Shown here piece after piece: positions 46,083 through 56,184 of a stretch of 64,000 bases of DNA (within the stretch, counting starts at the first letter, position 1; each line of letters begins with the position of its first letter). This stretch comes from Desulfoferrobacter suflitae. GTDB lineage: Bacteria > Desulfobacterota > Syntrophobacteria > Syntrophobacterales > Syntrophobacteraceae. The position numbers and the translations under genes are program-made. The stretch covers positions 62,001 through 126,000 of the forward strand of contig NZ_JAIBKA010000007.1 in the NCBI RefSeq assembly GCF_022603395.1, written 5' to 3'. Under the pieces are notes generated by a model that saw nothing but the letters and a program-made list of their open reading frames with translations, made no database searches and had not been told where the DNA came from.

Positions 46083-46823
46083 TCAACTCTTGAGTGCCGC
46101 TATCAAGAACTCTCGATTCCCTTTGGGCCCAAGAATGGGTGATTCGGTCAGGCCGATTACCTTCAGTCCCTGGGCCGCAACAAACTCTTCGATGGTCCGG
46201 CAGACATCGTGATGGAGCTGTGGGTCACGGACAACACCACCCTTCCCCACCCGCCCCTTGCCCACTTCAAACTGAGGCTTTATCAGCGCGACCAGGGCAG
46301 CCGCAGTGTCCAAAAAGGGCAGCGCCGCTGGAATGACGATTTTCAGGGAAATGAACGACACGTCGATAACGACCGTTTGCACCGGTTCGGGAACAAGATT
46401 CCTCGCCATGGAACGGATGTTCTGCCGCTCCAGGACGATCACCCGCGGGTCCTGCCGCAGCTTCCAGGCCAGCTGACCGTACCCCACGTCCACCGCATAT
46501 ACTCTTTGGACGCCGAGCTGCAGCAGGCAGTCGGTGAACCCGCCGGTCGAGGCACCCACGTCCAGGGCTGTTGTGCCGCCCAGGTTCAGCTGAAAAAATT
46601 CCACAGCATGCTTGAGCTTAAGCCCGCCTCTACTGACGAAGGGAAGATTTCCCTCCAGCAATTCGATGGTGCAATCCGGCGGGACCCTTTGACCGGCTTT
46701 GGTCAATTTGTGCCCGTCAACCAGCACCTTGGCTGCAAGGATGAGCCCCTGGGCCCGTTCCCGGCTGGGCACCAAGCCTCTATCGACGAGCAGTTTGTCC
46801 AATCGCACGGAGGACTTGGCCAT
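46083..46823 (-). CDS. tlyA: TlyA-family rRNA 2'-O-methyltransferase / hemolysin-like protein
   Basis: 246 residues: an N-terminal S4 RNA-binding domain ([28 protein letters not shown]) and a Rossmann methyltransferase domain with the SAM motif [17 protein letters not shown] and [11 protein letters not shown]. TlyA proteins methylate rRNA in mycobacteria; the same role is inferred here. The gene overlaps the end of dxs by 44 nt, a frequent dxs-tlyA arrangement. Confidence 0.92.
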   Translation of the reverse strand: MAKSSVRLDKLLVDRGLVPSRERAQGLILAAKVLVDGHKLTKAGQRVPPDCTIELLEGNLPFVSRGGLKLKHAVEFFQLNLGGTTALDVGASTGGFTDCLLQLGVQRVYAVDVGYGQLAWKLRQDPRVIVLERQNIRSMARNLVPEPVQTVVIDVSFISLKIVIPAALPFLDTAAALVALIKPQFEVGKGRVGKGGVVRDPQLHHDVCRTIEEFVAAQGLKVIGLTESPILGPKGNREFLIAALKS

Positions 46824-48726
46824 GGTGTCTTTTCACCAGCTCTTCCGCCGCCTGCTCGATGCCCTCTGCATCGATGCCGTGCAGGTTGCGCAGCCGGCTT
46901 TGACTGCCATGCTGAACAAAGGCGTCGGGCAACCCCTTGCGCACAAAGGCACGGGGAAAATAGGAGGCCTCCTGGAACATTTCCAGCACTGCACTGCCAA
47001 AACCGCCCTGGAGGACATTTTCTTCAATGGTGATGATGCGTCCGACCTTCTTGGCCCAACTCAATATCAGTTCCTGATCCAAAGGTTTTACGAAGCGGGC
47101 GTTCAAGACGGCCGCGTCGATGCCCTTGGACTCCAGGCGGTCGGCGGCCTCCAGCGCAGCCTGCACCGAGGAACCCACGGCTATCAAAAGCACATCGTCT
47201 CCCGCGCGCACAATCTCTCCCTTGCCGATGGGCAGGCTTTGCAGTTCGTCATCCAGGGCCACCCCTGTGCCGTTGCCGCGAGGGTAACGCAGAGCAATAG
47301 GACCGGAATGGTTTACAGCGGTTTTCAGCATGTTCTGCAATTCCTTCTCGTCCCTCGGGGCCATCAGCACCATATTGGGGATGCTGCGCAGAAAAGAGAG
47401 ATCGAATACGCCATGGTGCGTGGGGCCGTCATCCCCCACAAGGCCTCCCCGGTCCATGGCAAAAATAACCGGCAGGTTTTGCAGGCAGACGTCATGAATG
47501 ATCTGATCATAGGACCTTTGCAGGAACGTGGAATAGACGGCCACCACCGGCTTATAGCCCTCGGCGGCCAGGCCCGCCGCAAAAGTGACGGCATGCTGTT
47601 CGGCTATGCCCACATCGAAAAAACGTTCGGGAAATTGTTCGGCAAACAGATCCAGGCCGGTACCCTGCGGCATTGCGGCTGTAATGGCGATCACCCTGGG
47701 ATCCTGCTCTGCAAGGCGCACCATGGTTTCCCCGAAAACCTTCGTATAAGATGGCGGACAAGGCCCGCCGGAAGGGATCTTGCAGCTTTCCCCCGTTTCA
47801 ATGTCGAACGAGCCAACTCCGTGAAAGCCGGTCGGATCGCATTCTGCAGGCTCATAGCCGCGGCCCTTTTGGGTCATCACATGGACCAGGACCGGTCCTT
47901 CAATGTGTTTGGTGGCTTGAAGGGTTTCTACAAGACGGTCCATTCGATGCCCCTTGATGGGCCCGATGTAATGAAATTTCAGGGCGTGAAACAGCATCCC
48001 CGGAGTGAAGAAGGAAAAGAACGAGCTTTCGCTGCGCTTGATGATCTGCAGGATGTTGGGGCCGACACCGGGTATGGATTTCAGTATGTTCTCCATCTCG
48101 CGTTTGAGATAGAGAATGGTTTTGTGCGAAAGCTTGCGGCTGAGAAAGGAGGAGAGCGCCCCGACGTTTGGGGAAATGGACATTTCATTGTCGTTCAAAA
48201 TGACGATAAGATTCTTGTCCAGGTCACCCGCATGATTGAGTGCCTCAAAGGCCATCCCTCCTGTCATGCTGCCGTCGCCAATTACGGCAATGACCTTATG
48301 CGGGGTGGCCTTGTAAGAATTGGCCACGGCCATGCCGAGAGCTGCCGAAATCGAGGTGCTCGCATGCCCGGCACCAAACGCGTCATACTTGCTTTCGGAC
48401 CTCTTGGGGAAACCGCTCAATCCCTCAAACTGCCTTATGGTTGCGAATTGTTCGCGGCGGCCGGTGAGTATTTTGTGCGCATAGGCCTGATGCCCCACAT
48501 CCCAGATGATTCGATCCTGCGGCGTATCGAACACGTGATGCAGCGCCAGAGTCAATTCAACGACGCCCAGGTTGGGCGCAAGGTGTCCCCCGTTTTGCGC
48601 GACGGTACAAATGATCAGGTCGCGAATTTCCTGGGCCAGCTGCGACAGCTCGGCCAGTGAAAGCTCTTTCAGCTGTGCAGGACTGTCAATGGTGGAAAGC
48701 AATGTTTGACCCTCTTTTTCTTTCAA
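46780..48726 (-). CDS. dxs: 1-Deoxy-D-xylulose-5-phosphate synthase
   Basis: First enzyme of the MEP isoprenoid pathway; joins pyruvate and glyceraldehyde 3-phosphate using thiamine diphosphate. 648 residues with the TPP motif [20 protein letters not shown] and [20 protein letters not shown]. The start is TTG with AGGAGG about 8 nt upstream. It follows ispA by 38 nt and overlaps tlyA, so the block makes isoprenoid precursors and polyprenyl chains. Confidence 0.96.
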   Translation of the reverse strand: MKEKEGQTLLSTIDSPAQLKELSLAELSQLAQEIRDLIICTVAQNGGHLAPNLGVVELTLALHHVFDTPQDRIIWDVGHQAYAHKILTGRREQFATIRQFEGLSGFPKRSESKYDAFGAGHASTSISAALGMAVANSYKATPHKVIAVIGDGSMTGGMAFEALNHAGDLDKNLIVILNDNEMSISPNVGALSSFLSRKLSHKTILYLKREMENILKSIPGVGPNILQIIKRSESSFFSFFTPGMLFHALKFHYIGPIKGHRMDRLVETLQATKHIEGPVLVHVMTQKGRGYEPAECDPTGFHGVGSFDIETGESCKIPSGGPCPPSYTKVFGETMVRLAEQDPRVIAITAAMPQGTGLDLFAEQFPERFFDVGIAEQHAVTFAAGLAAEGYKPVVAVYSTFLQRSYDQIIHDVCLQNLPVIFAMDRGGLVGDDGPTHHGVFDLSFLRSIPNMVLMAPRDEKELQNMLKTAVNHSGPIALRYPRGNGTGVALDDELQSLPIGKGEIVRAGDDVLLIAVGSSVQAALEAADRLESKGIDAAVLNARFVKPLDQELILSWAKKVGRIITIEENVLQGGFGSAVLEMFQEASYFPRAFVRKGLPDAFVQHGSQSRLRNLHGIDAEGIEQAAEELVKRHHGQVLRAIGQTARR

Positions 48727-48764
48727 TGTCGTTCCCTCCTGAATGATGCAGTAACTTCGGCTCC

Positions 48765-49664
48765 CTATGCTTTGCGAACGAGTAAATAGCGGGCGATGGC
48801 CCGCAATGGCTCGGCCCCTTCTTCAAAAGCTGAAACCGCTGTAAGAGCGGCTTCAACATGGGCTTTGGCCGACTCTCGCGACTTCGCCAGCCCCAGGAGA
48901 GCAGGGTAGGTTTTTTTGTTCTTCGCCAAATCCGAACCGGGTTGCTTGCCCATGAGGGCTGCATCTCCCTCAACATCGAGCAGATCATCGGTGATTTGGA
49001 AGGCCAGCCCAAAATGCTGACCGTACTTTACCAGCGCGGCAACTTCTGCTGTACTGCCCCCCCCCAAAAGGGCCCCCAGCTCCAGGCAGGCGGACAAGAT
49101 CGCACCGGTCTTGTGAATGTGCATATATTCGACGGTAGCCAGATCCACTTCACGCGTTTCGCATTCCAGATCGATCACCTGGCCCCCGATCATACCCCGG
49201 TAGCCCGAAGCTTTGGTGACTATGCCGATGGCCTGGAGAATTTTTTGCGGGGGCACCCGCTCATCCTTCTGAGTTGCTGCAATGAGTCCGAACGCTTCCG
49301 TCAGCAGGGCGTCCCCCGCCAGGATTGCGATGGCTTCGCCGAAGACTTTATGGTTGGTCGGCTGTCCCCGCCGGAAATCATCATTGTCCATGGCCGGCAG
49401 GTCGTCATGAATCAGCGAATAGGTGTGAATCATTTCCATGGCACACGCCACCGGCATGACCATGTCCGCCGTCCCTCCGACAACTTCCGCCGCCTGAATG
49501 CACAAAATCGGCCGCAACCTCTTGCCGCCTGCAAAGAGACTGTAACGGGCCGCCTCTATAACACTCTTTTCCAGGCCTACCGGCGCCGGCAGATATTCTT
49601 CCAGAGCCTGGTCAATGTGTTCCTTGCGGGCAGCCAAAAAGGCCTTCAAATCAAATTCTTTCAT
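48765..49664 (-). CDS. ispA: Farnesyl/geranylgeranyl diphosphate synthase
   Basis: Short-chain trans-prenyltransferase that extends C5 units. About 299 residues with GGKRLRPIL, the first Asp-rich motif DDLPAMDND, and the second DDLLDVEGD. Product length (C15 or C20) cannot be read safely. The ATG at 49664 fits the family ([10 protein letters not shown]); an earlier ATG at 49685 is possible. It lies between xseB and dxs, the common xseA-xseB-ispA-dxs order. Confidence 0.93.
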   Translation of the reverse strand: MKEFDLKAFLAARKEHIDQALEEYLPAPVGLEKSVIEAARYSLFAGGKRLRPILCIQAAEVVGGTADMVMPVACAMEMIHTYSLIHDDLPAMDNDDFRRGQPTNHKVFGEAIAILAGDALLTEAFGLIAATQKDERVPPQKILQAIGIVTKASGYRGMIGGQVIDLECETREVDLATVEYMHIHKTGAILSACLELGALLGGGSTAEVAALVKYGQHFGLAFQITDDLLDVEGDAALMGKQPGSDLAKNKKTYPALLGLAKSRESAKAHVEAALTAVSAFEEGAEPLRAIARYLLVRKA

Positions 49665-49766
49665 GTCTATCTCGTCGTCAATCATCCACAATGCGCCTAT
49701 TTAACATGCACACGGTGAGGTTGCTATTATTTTTTAGCTTCTGGTGCGTGCACGACCTAAATGTCC

Positions 49767-49812
49767 GGGAGACTGTCCGAGAATGCCGGGCTGATGTCAT
49801 TCCTTGGTTGCG
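49767..49812 (+). repeat. Partial copy of the brxC-type MITE end
   Basis: GGAGACTGTCCGAGAATGC (49769-49787) matches the terminal repeat of the element in brxC with one mismatch, followed by TGATGTCATTCC that resembles its inner part. No second end is visible nearby. It overlaps the xseB stop. Confidence 0.6.
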
Positions 49813-50051
49813 TCCGTCGCCCCCGGTTCAAAAGCCACCGCGCTCCACTCGCCCTGCTGGTTTTTCAGCAGGGTTTGGACTTTGTTCTCTGCTTCTTCCA
49901 GCTTCTTGTGACAAAGTTGTACGAGTCGAATTCCTTCGGTGAACGCTTCCAGGGACTGCTCCAGGGTGAGATCCCCCCGTTCCAGCTTTTCGACGATCTT
50001 TTCGAGATGACTGAGAGCGTCCTCGAATTGTTCACTTTTCTTCTTGGCCAT
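49797..50051 (-). CDS. xseB: Exodeoxyribonuclease VII small subunit
   Basis: 84 residues with the XseB pattern FEDALSHLEKIVEKLERGDL then TLEQSLEAFTEGIRLVQLCHKKLEEAE. Together with XseA it forms the single-strand exonuclease VII. The start overlaps the xseA stop by about 20 nt. The stop coincides with a partial MITE end, so the last residues may have been altered by it. Confidence 0.93.
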   Translation of the reverse strand: MAKKKSEQFEDALSHLEKIVEKLERGDLTLEQSLEAFTEGIRLVQLCHKKLEEAENKVQTLLKNQQGEWSAVAFEPGATDATKE

Positions 50052-51462
50052 GCTGTATCCCTTCTTGCCGGTGAGGTCCCGTCTCCGGCTCGACTTTTTC
50101 CACGATGCCTTCCAGCGTTCCCTGGTAAAGCTGCACCCGAATCCGCTCGCCGCTCTCTATCGCCCCGGCCTCACGCAATACTTGATTGCCCGGCAGCCGA
50201 TAGGTGATCGAATAGCCCCTGGCCAGGACGGCAAGAGGGCTCAAGGATTCGAGCTGCAGCGATGACTTCTGCAGTGCAAAGCGATTCTTATCAAGAATGT
50301 TGCGCTGATGCAATTTGATGGCATGAAAACACTGCTCCAATGTTGACCTCAGCTGTCGAATGCCCTTCGCAGGGTCATAAATGATGAGCTTCTCTGCCAG
50401 GTGTTTATGGCGCATCCTGTACTTTTCAAATTTTCGCCCAAAAGAGAGTTGCAGCCGATCGAGACGATCGTCCACATAAAGGTGCAGATCATCCAGCCGC
50501 TTTCTTGGATCAGCCAGTCGTTGTGCACAGGAATCCACCCTTTGTTTGTAGGCCTCAATTTTCCAGGAAATCCTCTGTTGCAGCTGCTCCAGATGCCTGA
50601 GCACCTCGCGCTGGAAATTGTCCAGTTGAGCAACCACCCACTCTGCCGCTGCGGTAGGCGTGGGGGCTCGGAAATCGGCCACCAGATCACTGATGGTCAA
50701 ATCGATTTCATGCCCGACGGCGGAAATCACCGGAATCGGGCAGGCGAACACGGCCCGGGCCACGATCTCTTCATTGAACGGCCACAGGTCTTCGATGCTT
50801 CCGCCACCCCGGCCGACAATGATCAAGTCCCATGCAAAGCGCTCCTGCAAATGACCGACCGCATCGAGCGCCGCAGCAATTTCTGCCGCCGCTCCCTGCC
50901 CCTGCACCCGGACCGGCAGCAGGGAAATCTCGAGGGGGTAGGGACTCCGCCTTAACACCTTGAAGATATCTTGAATTGCAGCCCCCGTAGCCGATGTGAT
51001 CACGGCAATTCGTTGCGGGCAGCGAGGCATGGGAGTCTTCACGGCGGAATCGAAAAGCCCTTCCGCCTGGAGCTTTTTTTTCAACTGCTCGAAGGCCAGC
51101 TGCAGCGCACCCAGGCCCTTGGGCTCCATGATCTCAACAATCAGCTGATACTCGCCGCGCGGCTCATAGACACTGATGCGCCCCTGGCAGAGAACTTCCA
51201 GACCGTCTTCCGGAGCAAATCTCAGATTGCGCTGCTGGGCGCGGAACAAAACCGCTCGCAGCTGGCTCCCTTCGTCCTTCAGGGTGAAATAGTAATGGCC
51301 GGAGGCGGGCATTCTCAGGTTGGATATCTCGCCCCGTACCCAGATGTAGCGATAATGTGATTCAAGCAGCGCTTTGATCTGAGCATTCAAATCGCTCACG
51401 GTGAAAACGCGCGTTTCCTCCAGGATCGAATAGAGCGTGCTTTTCCCTCGAGATTCTTTCAT
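50032..51462 (-). CDS. xseA: Exodeoxyribonuclease VII large subunit
   Basis: Catalytic subunit of exonuclease VII. About 476 residues: an N-terminal OB fold (YIWVRGEISNLRMPASGHYYFTL), the catalytic core with TSATGAAIQDIFKVLRRR-like motif and DLIIVGRGGGSIEDLWPFNEE, a long coiled-coil region, and a C-terminal XseB-binding segment. The ATG at 51462 is chosen; the frame is open 12 codons further. Confidence 0.93.
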   Translation of the reverse strand: MKESRGKSTLYSILEETRVFTVSDLNAQIKALLESHYRYIWVRGEISNLRMPASGHYYFTLKDEGSQLRAVLFRAQQRNLRFAPEDGLEVLCQGRISVYEPRGEYQLIVEIMEPKGLGALQLAFEQLKKKLQAEGLFDSAVKTPMPRCPQRIAVITSATGAAIQDIFKVLRRSPYPLEISLLPVRVQGQGAAAEIAAALDAVGHLQERFAWDLIIVGRGGGSIEDLWPFNEEIVARAVFACPIPVISAVGHEIDLTISDLVADFRAPTPTAAAEWVVAQLDNFQREVLRHLEQLQQRISWKIEAYKQRVDSCAQRLADPRKRLDDLHLYVDDRLDRLQLSFGRKFEKYRMRHKHLAEKLIIYDPAKGIRQLRSTLEQCFHAIKLHQRNILDKNRFALQKSSLQLESLSPLAVLARGYSITYRLPGNQVLREAGAIESGERIRVQLYQGTLEGIVEKVEPETGPHRQEGIQHGQEEK

Positions 51463-51506
51463 ACCATCCCGTACTTGCCCATCCCACAGCATTTCCACAC
51501 GGTGCA

Positions 51507-51600
51507 GACTGGGTGGAGCGCAGCGAAACCCAACGAGTACGCTGGCCTGCGCAGCCCGTTTTGGGTTTCGCTATCCGTACCGAGTGACGAAACCCAAAGG
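51507..51600. repeat. Palindromic repeat cluster, GGGTGGAGCGCAGCGAAACCC family
   Basis: TGGGTGGAGCGCAGCGAAACCCA (51510-51532) is followed by an inverted TTTTGGGTTTCGCT (about 51559-51572) and a third GACGAAACCCAA unit near 51588. It fills the gap between xseA and the ABC permease gene and can fold into strong hairpins. The same unit recurs at 56079-56170. Confidence 0.8.
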
Positions 51601-51646
51601 AATTCGGCCACTTGGGTTTGCGGCAGTGAACTAAATCGAGCGCCGT

Positions 51647-52681
51647 TCATCGGAACAGCTTGGGATCCATAGCGTCCCGCAGTCCCTCACCGACCAGATT
51701 ATACGCTGTAATACTGGTAAAAATAGCCACGCCTGGAAAAATCGTCAGCCACCAGGCAAATTCAATATAGTCCCGACTTTGTGACAAGATATCGCCCCAG
51801 CTCGGGGTCGGCGGGGGCACACCAAATCCCAGAAAACTCAAGCTGGATTCCGTCAGTATGGCTCCCGCTATGCCAAACACGGCGGAAACAAGCACAGGCG
51901 CCATTGCATTGGGCAGCATGTGGACAAATATCAGCCGCGCGCTCGACGCTCCCAGCGCGCGCGACGCGAGCACAAAATCCAGCTGTTTCAATTTGAAGAA
52001 TTCGGCCCTGACAAAGCGCGCCACGCCGGTCCAGCCAGTCAGGCCGATCACCACCATGATGTTGTAGATACTGGGTGGAAGAAAAGCTATGATGGCGATG
52101 ATCATGAAAAAAGTGGGAATGGTGAGCAGAATTTCTATCAACCGGCTGACCAGTTGGTCCGCCCACCCCCCAAAATAACCGGCCAGTGCTCCCAGCAGAA
52201 TACCTATGGAAACCGCGATGCCGACAGCGACAAATCCTACGGAGAGCGAAATGCGCGCCCCATAAATCATTCGGCTGAGCACATCACGGCCGCGATCGTC
52301 GGTTCCAAACCAATGCTGGACGGTGGGCGGCTCAAGACTGGCCAGCAGATCGTATTCCGTGGCCGAATAAGGCACCAACGGCCATACGGCAAAATCCCCG
52401 GGAGCCCCCAGATCACCCTGATAGATGCGGGGAAGGTTGTCTCTTTTGAGCTCCTTCCAATGATACGGCCCCACTCTTTCCAGGCCGGAAAATATGGGCC
52501 AGTACCACTGCCCGGAATGGCGCACCAGGATCGGCCGGTCATTGGCAAGCAGGGGAGCGAAAATAGCGACAGCGAAGAAAAATAGCGTGACGGCCAATCC
52601 TGCAACGGCAAGATGCTTTTGTCGAAAGTGTTTCCAAACCATCCGCCAATAAGTATGCGGGGTTTCTCGCTGCTGTCTCAT
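51647..52681 (-). CDS. Peptide ABC transporter permease (YejE/OppC family)
   Basis: 344 residues: an N-terminal membrane helix, a periplasmic loop with LANDRPILVRHSGQWYWPIF that is typical of YejE-like proteins, HWFGTDDRGRDVLSRMIYGARISL, and the permease domain with five more helices including the EAA-like loop ASRALGASSARLIFVHMLPN. It lies 61 nt after the companion permease. No ATPase genes follow; xseA comes next. Confidence 0.88.
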   Translation of the reverse strand: MRQQRETPHTYWRMVWKHFRQKHLAVAGLAVTLFFFAVAIFAPLLANDRPILVRHSGQWYWPIFSGLERVGPYHWKELKRDNLPRIYQGDLGAPGDFAVWPLVPYSATEYDLLASLEPPTVQHWFGTDDRGRDVLSRMIYGARISLSVGFVAVGIAVSIGILLGALAGYFGGWADQLVSRLIEILLTIPTFFMIIAIIAFLPPSIYNIMVVIGLTGWTGVARFVRAEFFKLKQLDFVLASRALGASSARLIFVHMLPNAMAPVLVSAVFGIAGAILTESSLSFLGFGVPPPTPSWGDILSQSRDYIEFAWWLTIFPGVAIFTSITAYNLVGEGLRDAMDPKLFR

Positions 52682-52742
52682 AAACTCCGCCGACGGCGAT
52701 CAAGGCAAAAATACGATGAACTCCATTGAAATTGACCCAACA

Positions 52743-53741
52743 TTACTCCAGTTTGATTCTCGGGTCCAGGGTCGCGTAAAGGATGTCGGAAATCAACAGC
52801 CCCACCAGGGTGAGCAGCGCAGAAATGGTGGTGATCGCCATGATCACCGGATAGTCTCTGCTCAGAACGGATTCAAACCCGAGTTGCCCCATGCCGGGTA
52901 TGGAAAATATGCTCTCGATGATGACGCTGCCGCCGAACATGGCCGGCAGCAGAAAGGCAAGCAGGGTGATGATTGGGAGCAGCGCATTGCGCAGGGCGTG
53001 TTTGAATATCACAACCCGCTCGCTCAGTCCTTTGGCGCGGGCCGTTCGGATGTAATCCTCACGAATCACCTCCAGCATCTCTGCCCGCGTGAGCCGCGAG
53101 AGGTAGGCCAATCCCCCGTAGGTCAGGCAGGTGACCGGCAAAATGAGATGCCAGAGGCGATCGGTCAACCAGCGGAAAAACGGCCAGGAATCGGCTCCAA
53201 TGGAAGAAATCCCGTAGACCGGGAAAACATCCAGGAAGTCGCCCCCGCCGAAAAACATTATGAGCAACACCGCCACCCAGAAGCTGGGGAGCGAATAGAG
53301 GAAGAAAAAAAACAAGGTGAGCGCCCTGTCGCTGAAGGTATCCGCATGGGTAGCTGAATAGACGCCGAACGGGATGGCAATCAGGTAGACCAGGACTATC
53401 GATATGACATTCAACTGGATGGTTATGGGGAGCCGCTCGGCAATCTTCGCCAGGACCGGTCGATGGTCCTTGAAAGAATTGCCGAAGTCCAGGGTGAAGA
53501 CTCTTTTGACCCACAGCAGGTATTGCACTATCAGCGGCTTATCGAGCCCGTAGAGCTCCTTGGTCTGCTGGATGATCTGCTGGGCTATGGCGCTTTCCCC
53601 CATCTCTCCCTGGCCGGCCATCTGCAATTTGAGGGTGGCCGGGTTACCCGGCGCCAGTTGAATGATCAGGAAAGTGATCAGGGTGATCCCAAGCAGGGTG
53701 GGTATGACTTGCAGGAGCCGCTTGATGATGTAATTTGCCAT
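52743..53741 (-). CDS. Peptide ABC transporter permease (OppB/DppB family)
   Basis: 332 residues starting MANYIIKRLLQVIPTLLGITLITFLI, the OppB signature beginning, six membrane helices, and the EAA-like loop RTARAKGLSERVVIFKHALRN. It lies 15 nt after the substrate-binding protein gene and before the second permease, so the three form one transport unit. Confidence 0.9.
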   Translation of the reverse strand: MANYIIKRLLQVIPTLLGITLITFLIIQLAPGNPATLKLQMAGQGEMGESAIAQQIIQQTKELYGLDKPLIVQYLLWVKRVFTLDFGNSFKDHRPVLAKIAERLPITIQLNVISIVLVYLIAIPFGVYSATHADTFSDRALTLFFFFLYSLPSFWVAVLLIMFFGGGDFLDVFPVYGISSIGADSWPFFRWLTDRLWHLILPVTCLTYGGLAYLSRLTRAEMLEVIREDYIRTARAKGLSERVVIFKHALRNALLPIITLLAFLLPAMFGGSVIIESIFSIPGMGQLGFESVLSRDYPVIMAITTISALLTLVGLLISDILYATLDPRIKLE

Positions 53742-53756
53742 CTGCGTTCATCTCCT

Positions 53757-55367
53757 TCATTCCGATTGTTGTTCGGTCGCCCACCACTCCCGCGGCGCCA
53801 ATCCCATGGGATAAACCTGAACATTCTGAAATCGCCGAGCCACCGCCACCAGCGCTTCAGTGGTGAACAGGAAGGTGTAGGGTTGTTCCTCGTGAATGAT
53901 TTCGTGGAATCGGTGGAACAGCACATTGCGCTTTGCCGCATCAAATTCCTTGCGGGCGGTTTCAATGATGGCATCCGCCTCGGCGTTCTTGAACCCGACA
54001 AAATTGGATCCCTTTTCCGCCTGGGAAGAATGCCACAATTGAAACGGGTCCGATTCCCAGGAAAGGCTCCAGGCAAGCGTGCACGCATCGAACTGGTGCT
54101 GCTGAATGTTCTGAATGAAGACCGCCCACTCGAGCTTTCGAATACCCATTTGAATACCCACCTGCTTCAGGTTCTCCTGCATTATGGTGGCCAGCTGCTC
54201 GGCAAACTTGGAACCGGCGGAAATCAGAAACTCGAACGAAAAAGGAGCGCCATCCTTGTCAAGGACTCCATCGCCGTCGTGGTCTTCCCAACCCGCAGCT
54301 TTCAACAGGGCGACGGCACCTTCGGGATCGTAGGGATAGGGCTGAATGTAACGATTGTAAGCAGGGCTGTTGATGTAAAAGTTTCCCGTGACGATCGTGC
54401 CGAGGCCGAACAGCAGTTCTTTCAGAATACTTTCCCGGTTGACGAGCATGGTCATGGCCTGCCGCACTCTGCGATCACTGAACATAGGCCGGCGCAAATT
54501 CCACCCAACATAACTGTAGGTCGGAAGATAGTATTTGATTTTCCGAAAGTTTTTGTGAAAGCGCTCGCTGCCGGTCTGCTTGACCCACTGGATGGGGCGC
54601 AGGCTCATCAGGTCCAGGCCGCCTTTTTTCAGGACCTGCAACGCCACGGTGGAATCGGTGATCACCTTGAACACCACCCGCTCGAGTTTCGGTTTTTCAC
54701 CCCAATACTGTTCGTTTCTCACCAAAACGATTTCCTTGCCCGTATCCCACTTGAGAAACCGAAAGGGACCCGTCCCAAGAGGGCTTCGCCCGATGGGGCT
54801 TTGGTTGAAATCTTCCGTTTCGGAAAAAAGATGCGCCGCAACGATCGGGATGCCGCCGCAGAATTCGAGGGCGCGAAAGTACGGAATGCGGTAATGATAA
54901 CGCACCGTGTGATCGTCGATGACCTCGAGTCGATCAATGTCCTGATAGTAATTGCGCAGGTGAGCCGAATCCACTTTCGGGTCGCGTATGCGCTCGAAGG
55001 AAAAGAGGATGTCATTGGCGGTGAACGGATGACCGTCCTGCCAACGGATGTCTTTTTTCAGGTGAAAGGTGTAGGTCAGGTGATCCGCTGAAATGTCCCA
55101 TGAATCCGCCAATACCGGGACCAGTTCCATGGTCTTTTCGTCGCGTTTCAACAGAGATTCGTAAATGTAGTCGTTTATGTTGGAAGCATAGGCGTCGGTT
55201 GAGGTTATGGGATTGAGTGTGGCCGGTTCGGCACTCAGATGGGTAATCAGCCAATCCTTGTTAAAAGCAGTGGCATTCCTGGAGTCACTGCAGGAGCTGA
55301 GCAGCAGAATGAGCAAGGCAGTCGCCGCCAAGGGCAAAATGCGCTGCGGCCTCAGTGAATCATGCAT
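53757..55367 (-). CDS. Peptide ABC transporter substrate-binding lipoprotein
   Basis: SBP_bac_5 family protein. About 536 residues. The N-terminus has a lipoprotein signal with Cys26 (LLILLLSSC), then the family pattern LSAEPATLNPITSTDA, HLKKDIRWQDGHPFTANDI, GTGPFRFLKW and MTMLVNRESIL. It overlaps the dedA stop by 8 nt (start ATG within GAGGATGCATGA), so translation is coupled to dedA. The ligand is probably a peptide, by homology only. Confidence 0.9.
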   Translation of the reverse strand: MHDSLRPQRILPLAATALLILLLSSCSDSRNATAFNKDWLITHLSAEPATLNPITSTDAYASNINDYIYESLLKRDEKTMELVPVLADSWDISADHLTYTFHLKKDIRWQDGHPFTANDILFSFERIRDPKVDSAHLRNYYQDIDRLEVIDDHTVRYHYRIPYFRALEFCGGIPIVAAHLFSETEDFNQSPIGRSPLGTGPFRFLKWDTGKEIVLVRNEQYWGEKPKLERVVFKVITDSTVALQVLKKGGLDLMSLRPIQWVKQTGSERFHKNFRKIKYYLPTYSYVGWNLRRPMFSDRRVRQAMTMLVNRESILKELLFGLGTIVTGNFYINSPAYNRYIQPYPYDPEGAVALLKAAGWEDHDGDGVLDKDGAPFSFEFLISAGSKFAEQLATIMQENLKQVGIQMGIRKLEWAVFIQNIQQHQFDACTLAWSLSWESDPFQLWHSSQAEKGSNFVGFKNAEADAIIETARKEFDAAKRNVLFHRFHEIIHEEQPYTFLFTTEALVAVARRFQNVQVYPMGLAPREWWATEQQSE

Positions 55368-56007
55368 CCTCGATGGCCTTTTGCTGCGCCCCATCCATGG
55401 ATGCAGGGGCGGCCGTCTTGATCATCTGCCTGCGCGACCAGTAGTGGATGAGAGCGAAACCGCCCACAAGCAGCACAACAAACAGGACGGACAGGATATT
55501 GAGGTACGATTGAACAAAAGCCGCAATGGGTTTCCCGAAAAAGAAAAAGAGCAGGGCCACGGCGAAGAAGCGGCCGCTCCTGCCAATGCACGATGCCAGC
55601 ATGAAACGCTTCAAATCGAGCAGGAAAACCCCTGCCGCAATGGTGAAGACCTTGTAGGGAATCGGCGTGAAGGCAGCGATTCCCACGGCCCACACGTCAT
55701 AGCGCTGGTAGTAACTTTCGACCAATTGCGTTTTGGCGTCAGAAAACATTCTGCGCAGCAGGGGTCGACCCCCGTAACGCCCCAGGCCATAGCCGAAACC
55801 GCCGCCCAGCACCGAACCGATCGAACAGATGGCGGCGTAAACGAGCGATCCCTTGGGATTGATCAGGCACAGAGCGATCAGTAAAACATCCGGTGGAATC
55901 GGGAAAAAGGAAGACTCGGCAAAAGCCAGAAAGCCCAACGCCAACGCCCCGTAGGGGGTGTAAGCCCAGGAAATCACCCAGTCACTCAGTGCGTGCAAGC
56001 TCTCCAT
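55360..56007 (-). CDS. DedA/YqaA-family membrane protein
   Basis: 215 residues with four to five predicted helices and the DedA-type reentrant pattern FLAFAESSFFPIPPDVLLIAL, then GYGLGRYGGR and FTPIPYKVFTIAAGV. DedA proteins include flippases for undecaprenyl phosphate and phospholipids; the exact function of this branch is unknown. Its stop overlaps the SBP start. The next gene upstream on the same strand, uppP, also acts on undecaprenyl carriers. Confidence 0.85.
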   Translation of the reverse strand: MESLHALSDWVISWAYTPYGALALGFLAFAESSFFPIPPDVLLIALCLINPKGSLVYAAICSIGSVLGGGFGYGLGRYGGRPLLRRMFSDAKTQLVESYYQRYDVWAVGIAAFTPIPYKVFTIAAGVFLLDLKRFMLASCIGRSGRFFAVALLFFFFGKPIAAFVQSYLNILSVLFVVLLVGGFALIHYWSRRQMIKTAAPASMDGAQQKAIEDA

Positions 56008-56078
56008 CAGTTATTTGCTCACCATTCAGTCTCATACCGTTGGTTGATAAAAAATTTCATTGGCCTCATCTGGAATTT

Positions 56079-56170
56079 TGATGGGTTCCGTTTCACTCCA
56101 CCCATCCCATGGTACCGAATGCCGGGGATGAATTAACCGGAGGATGGGTGGAGCGCAGCGAAACCCATCG
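56079..56170. repeat. Palindromic repeat, GGGTGGAGCGCAGCGAAACCC family
   Basis: The unit GATGGGTGGAGCGCAGCGAAACCCATC (about 56143-56169) is matched by an inverted copy GATGGGTTCCGTTTCACTCCACCCATCC (56080-56107) 35 nt away. The pair lies in the gap between dedA and uppP and can fold into a long hairpin. It belongs to the same family as 51507-51600. Confidence 0.8.
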
Positions 56171-56184
56171 CCGTTCATTGTCGG

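Noticed and set aside
46699-48660. 653-codon plus-strand open frame
   Set aside because: It lies antisense to dxs and tlyA, which are certain genes on the other strand.
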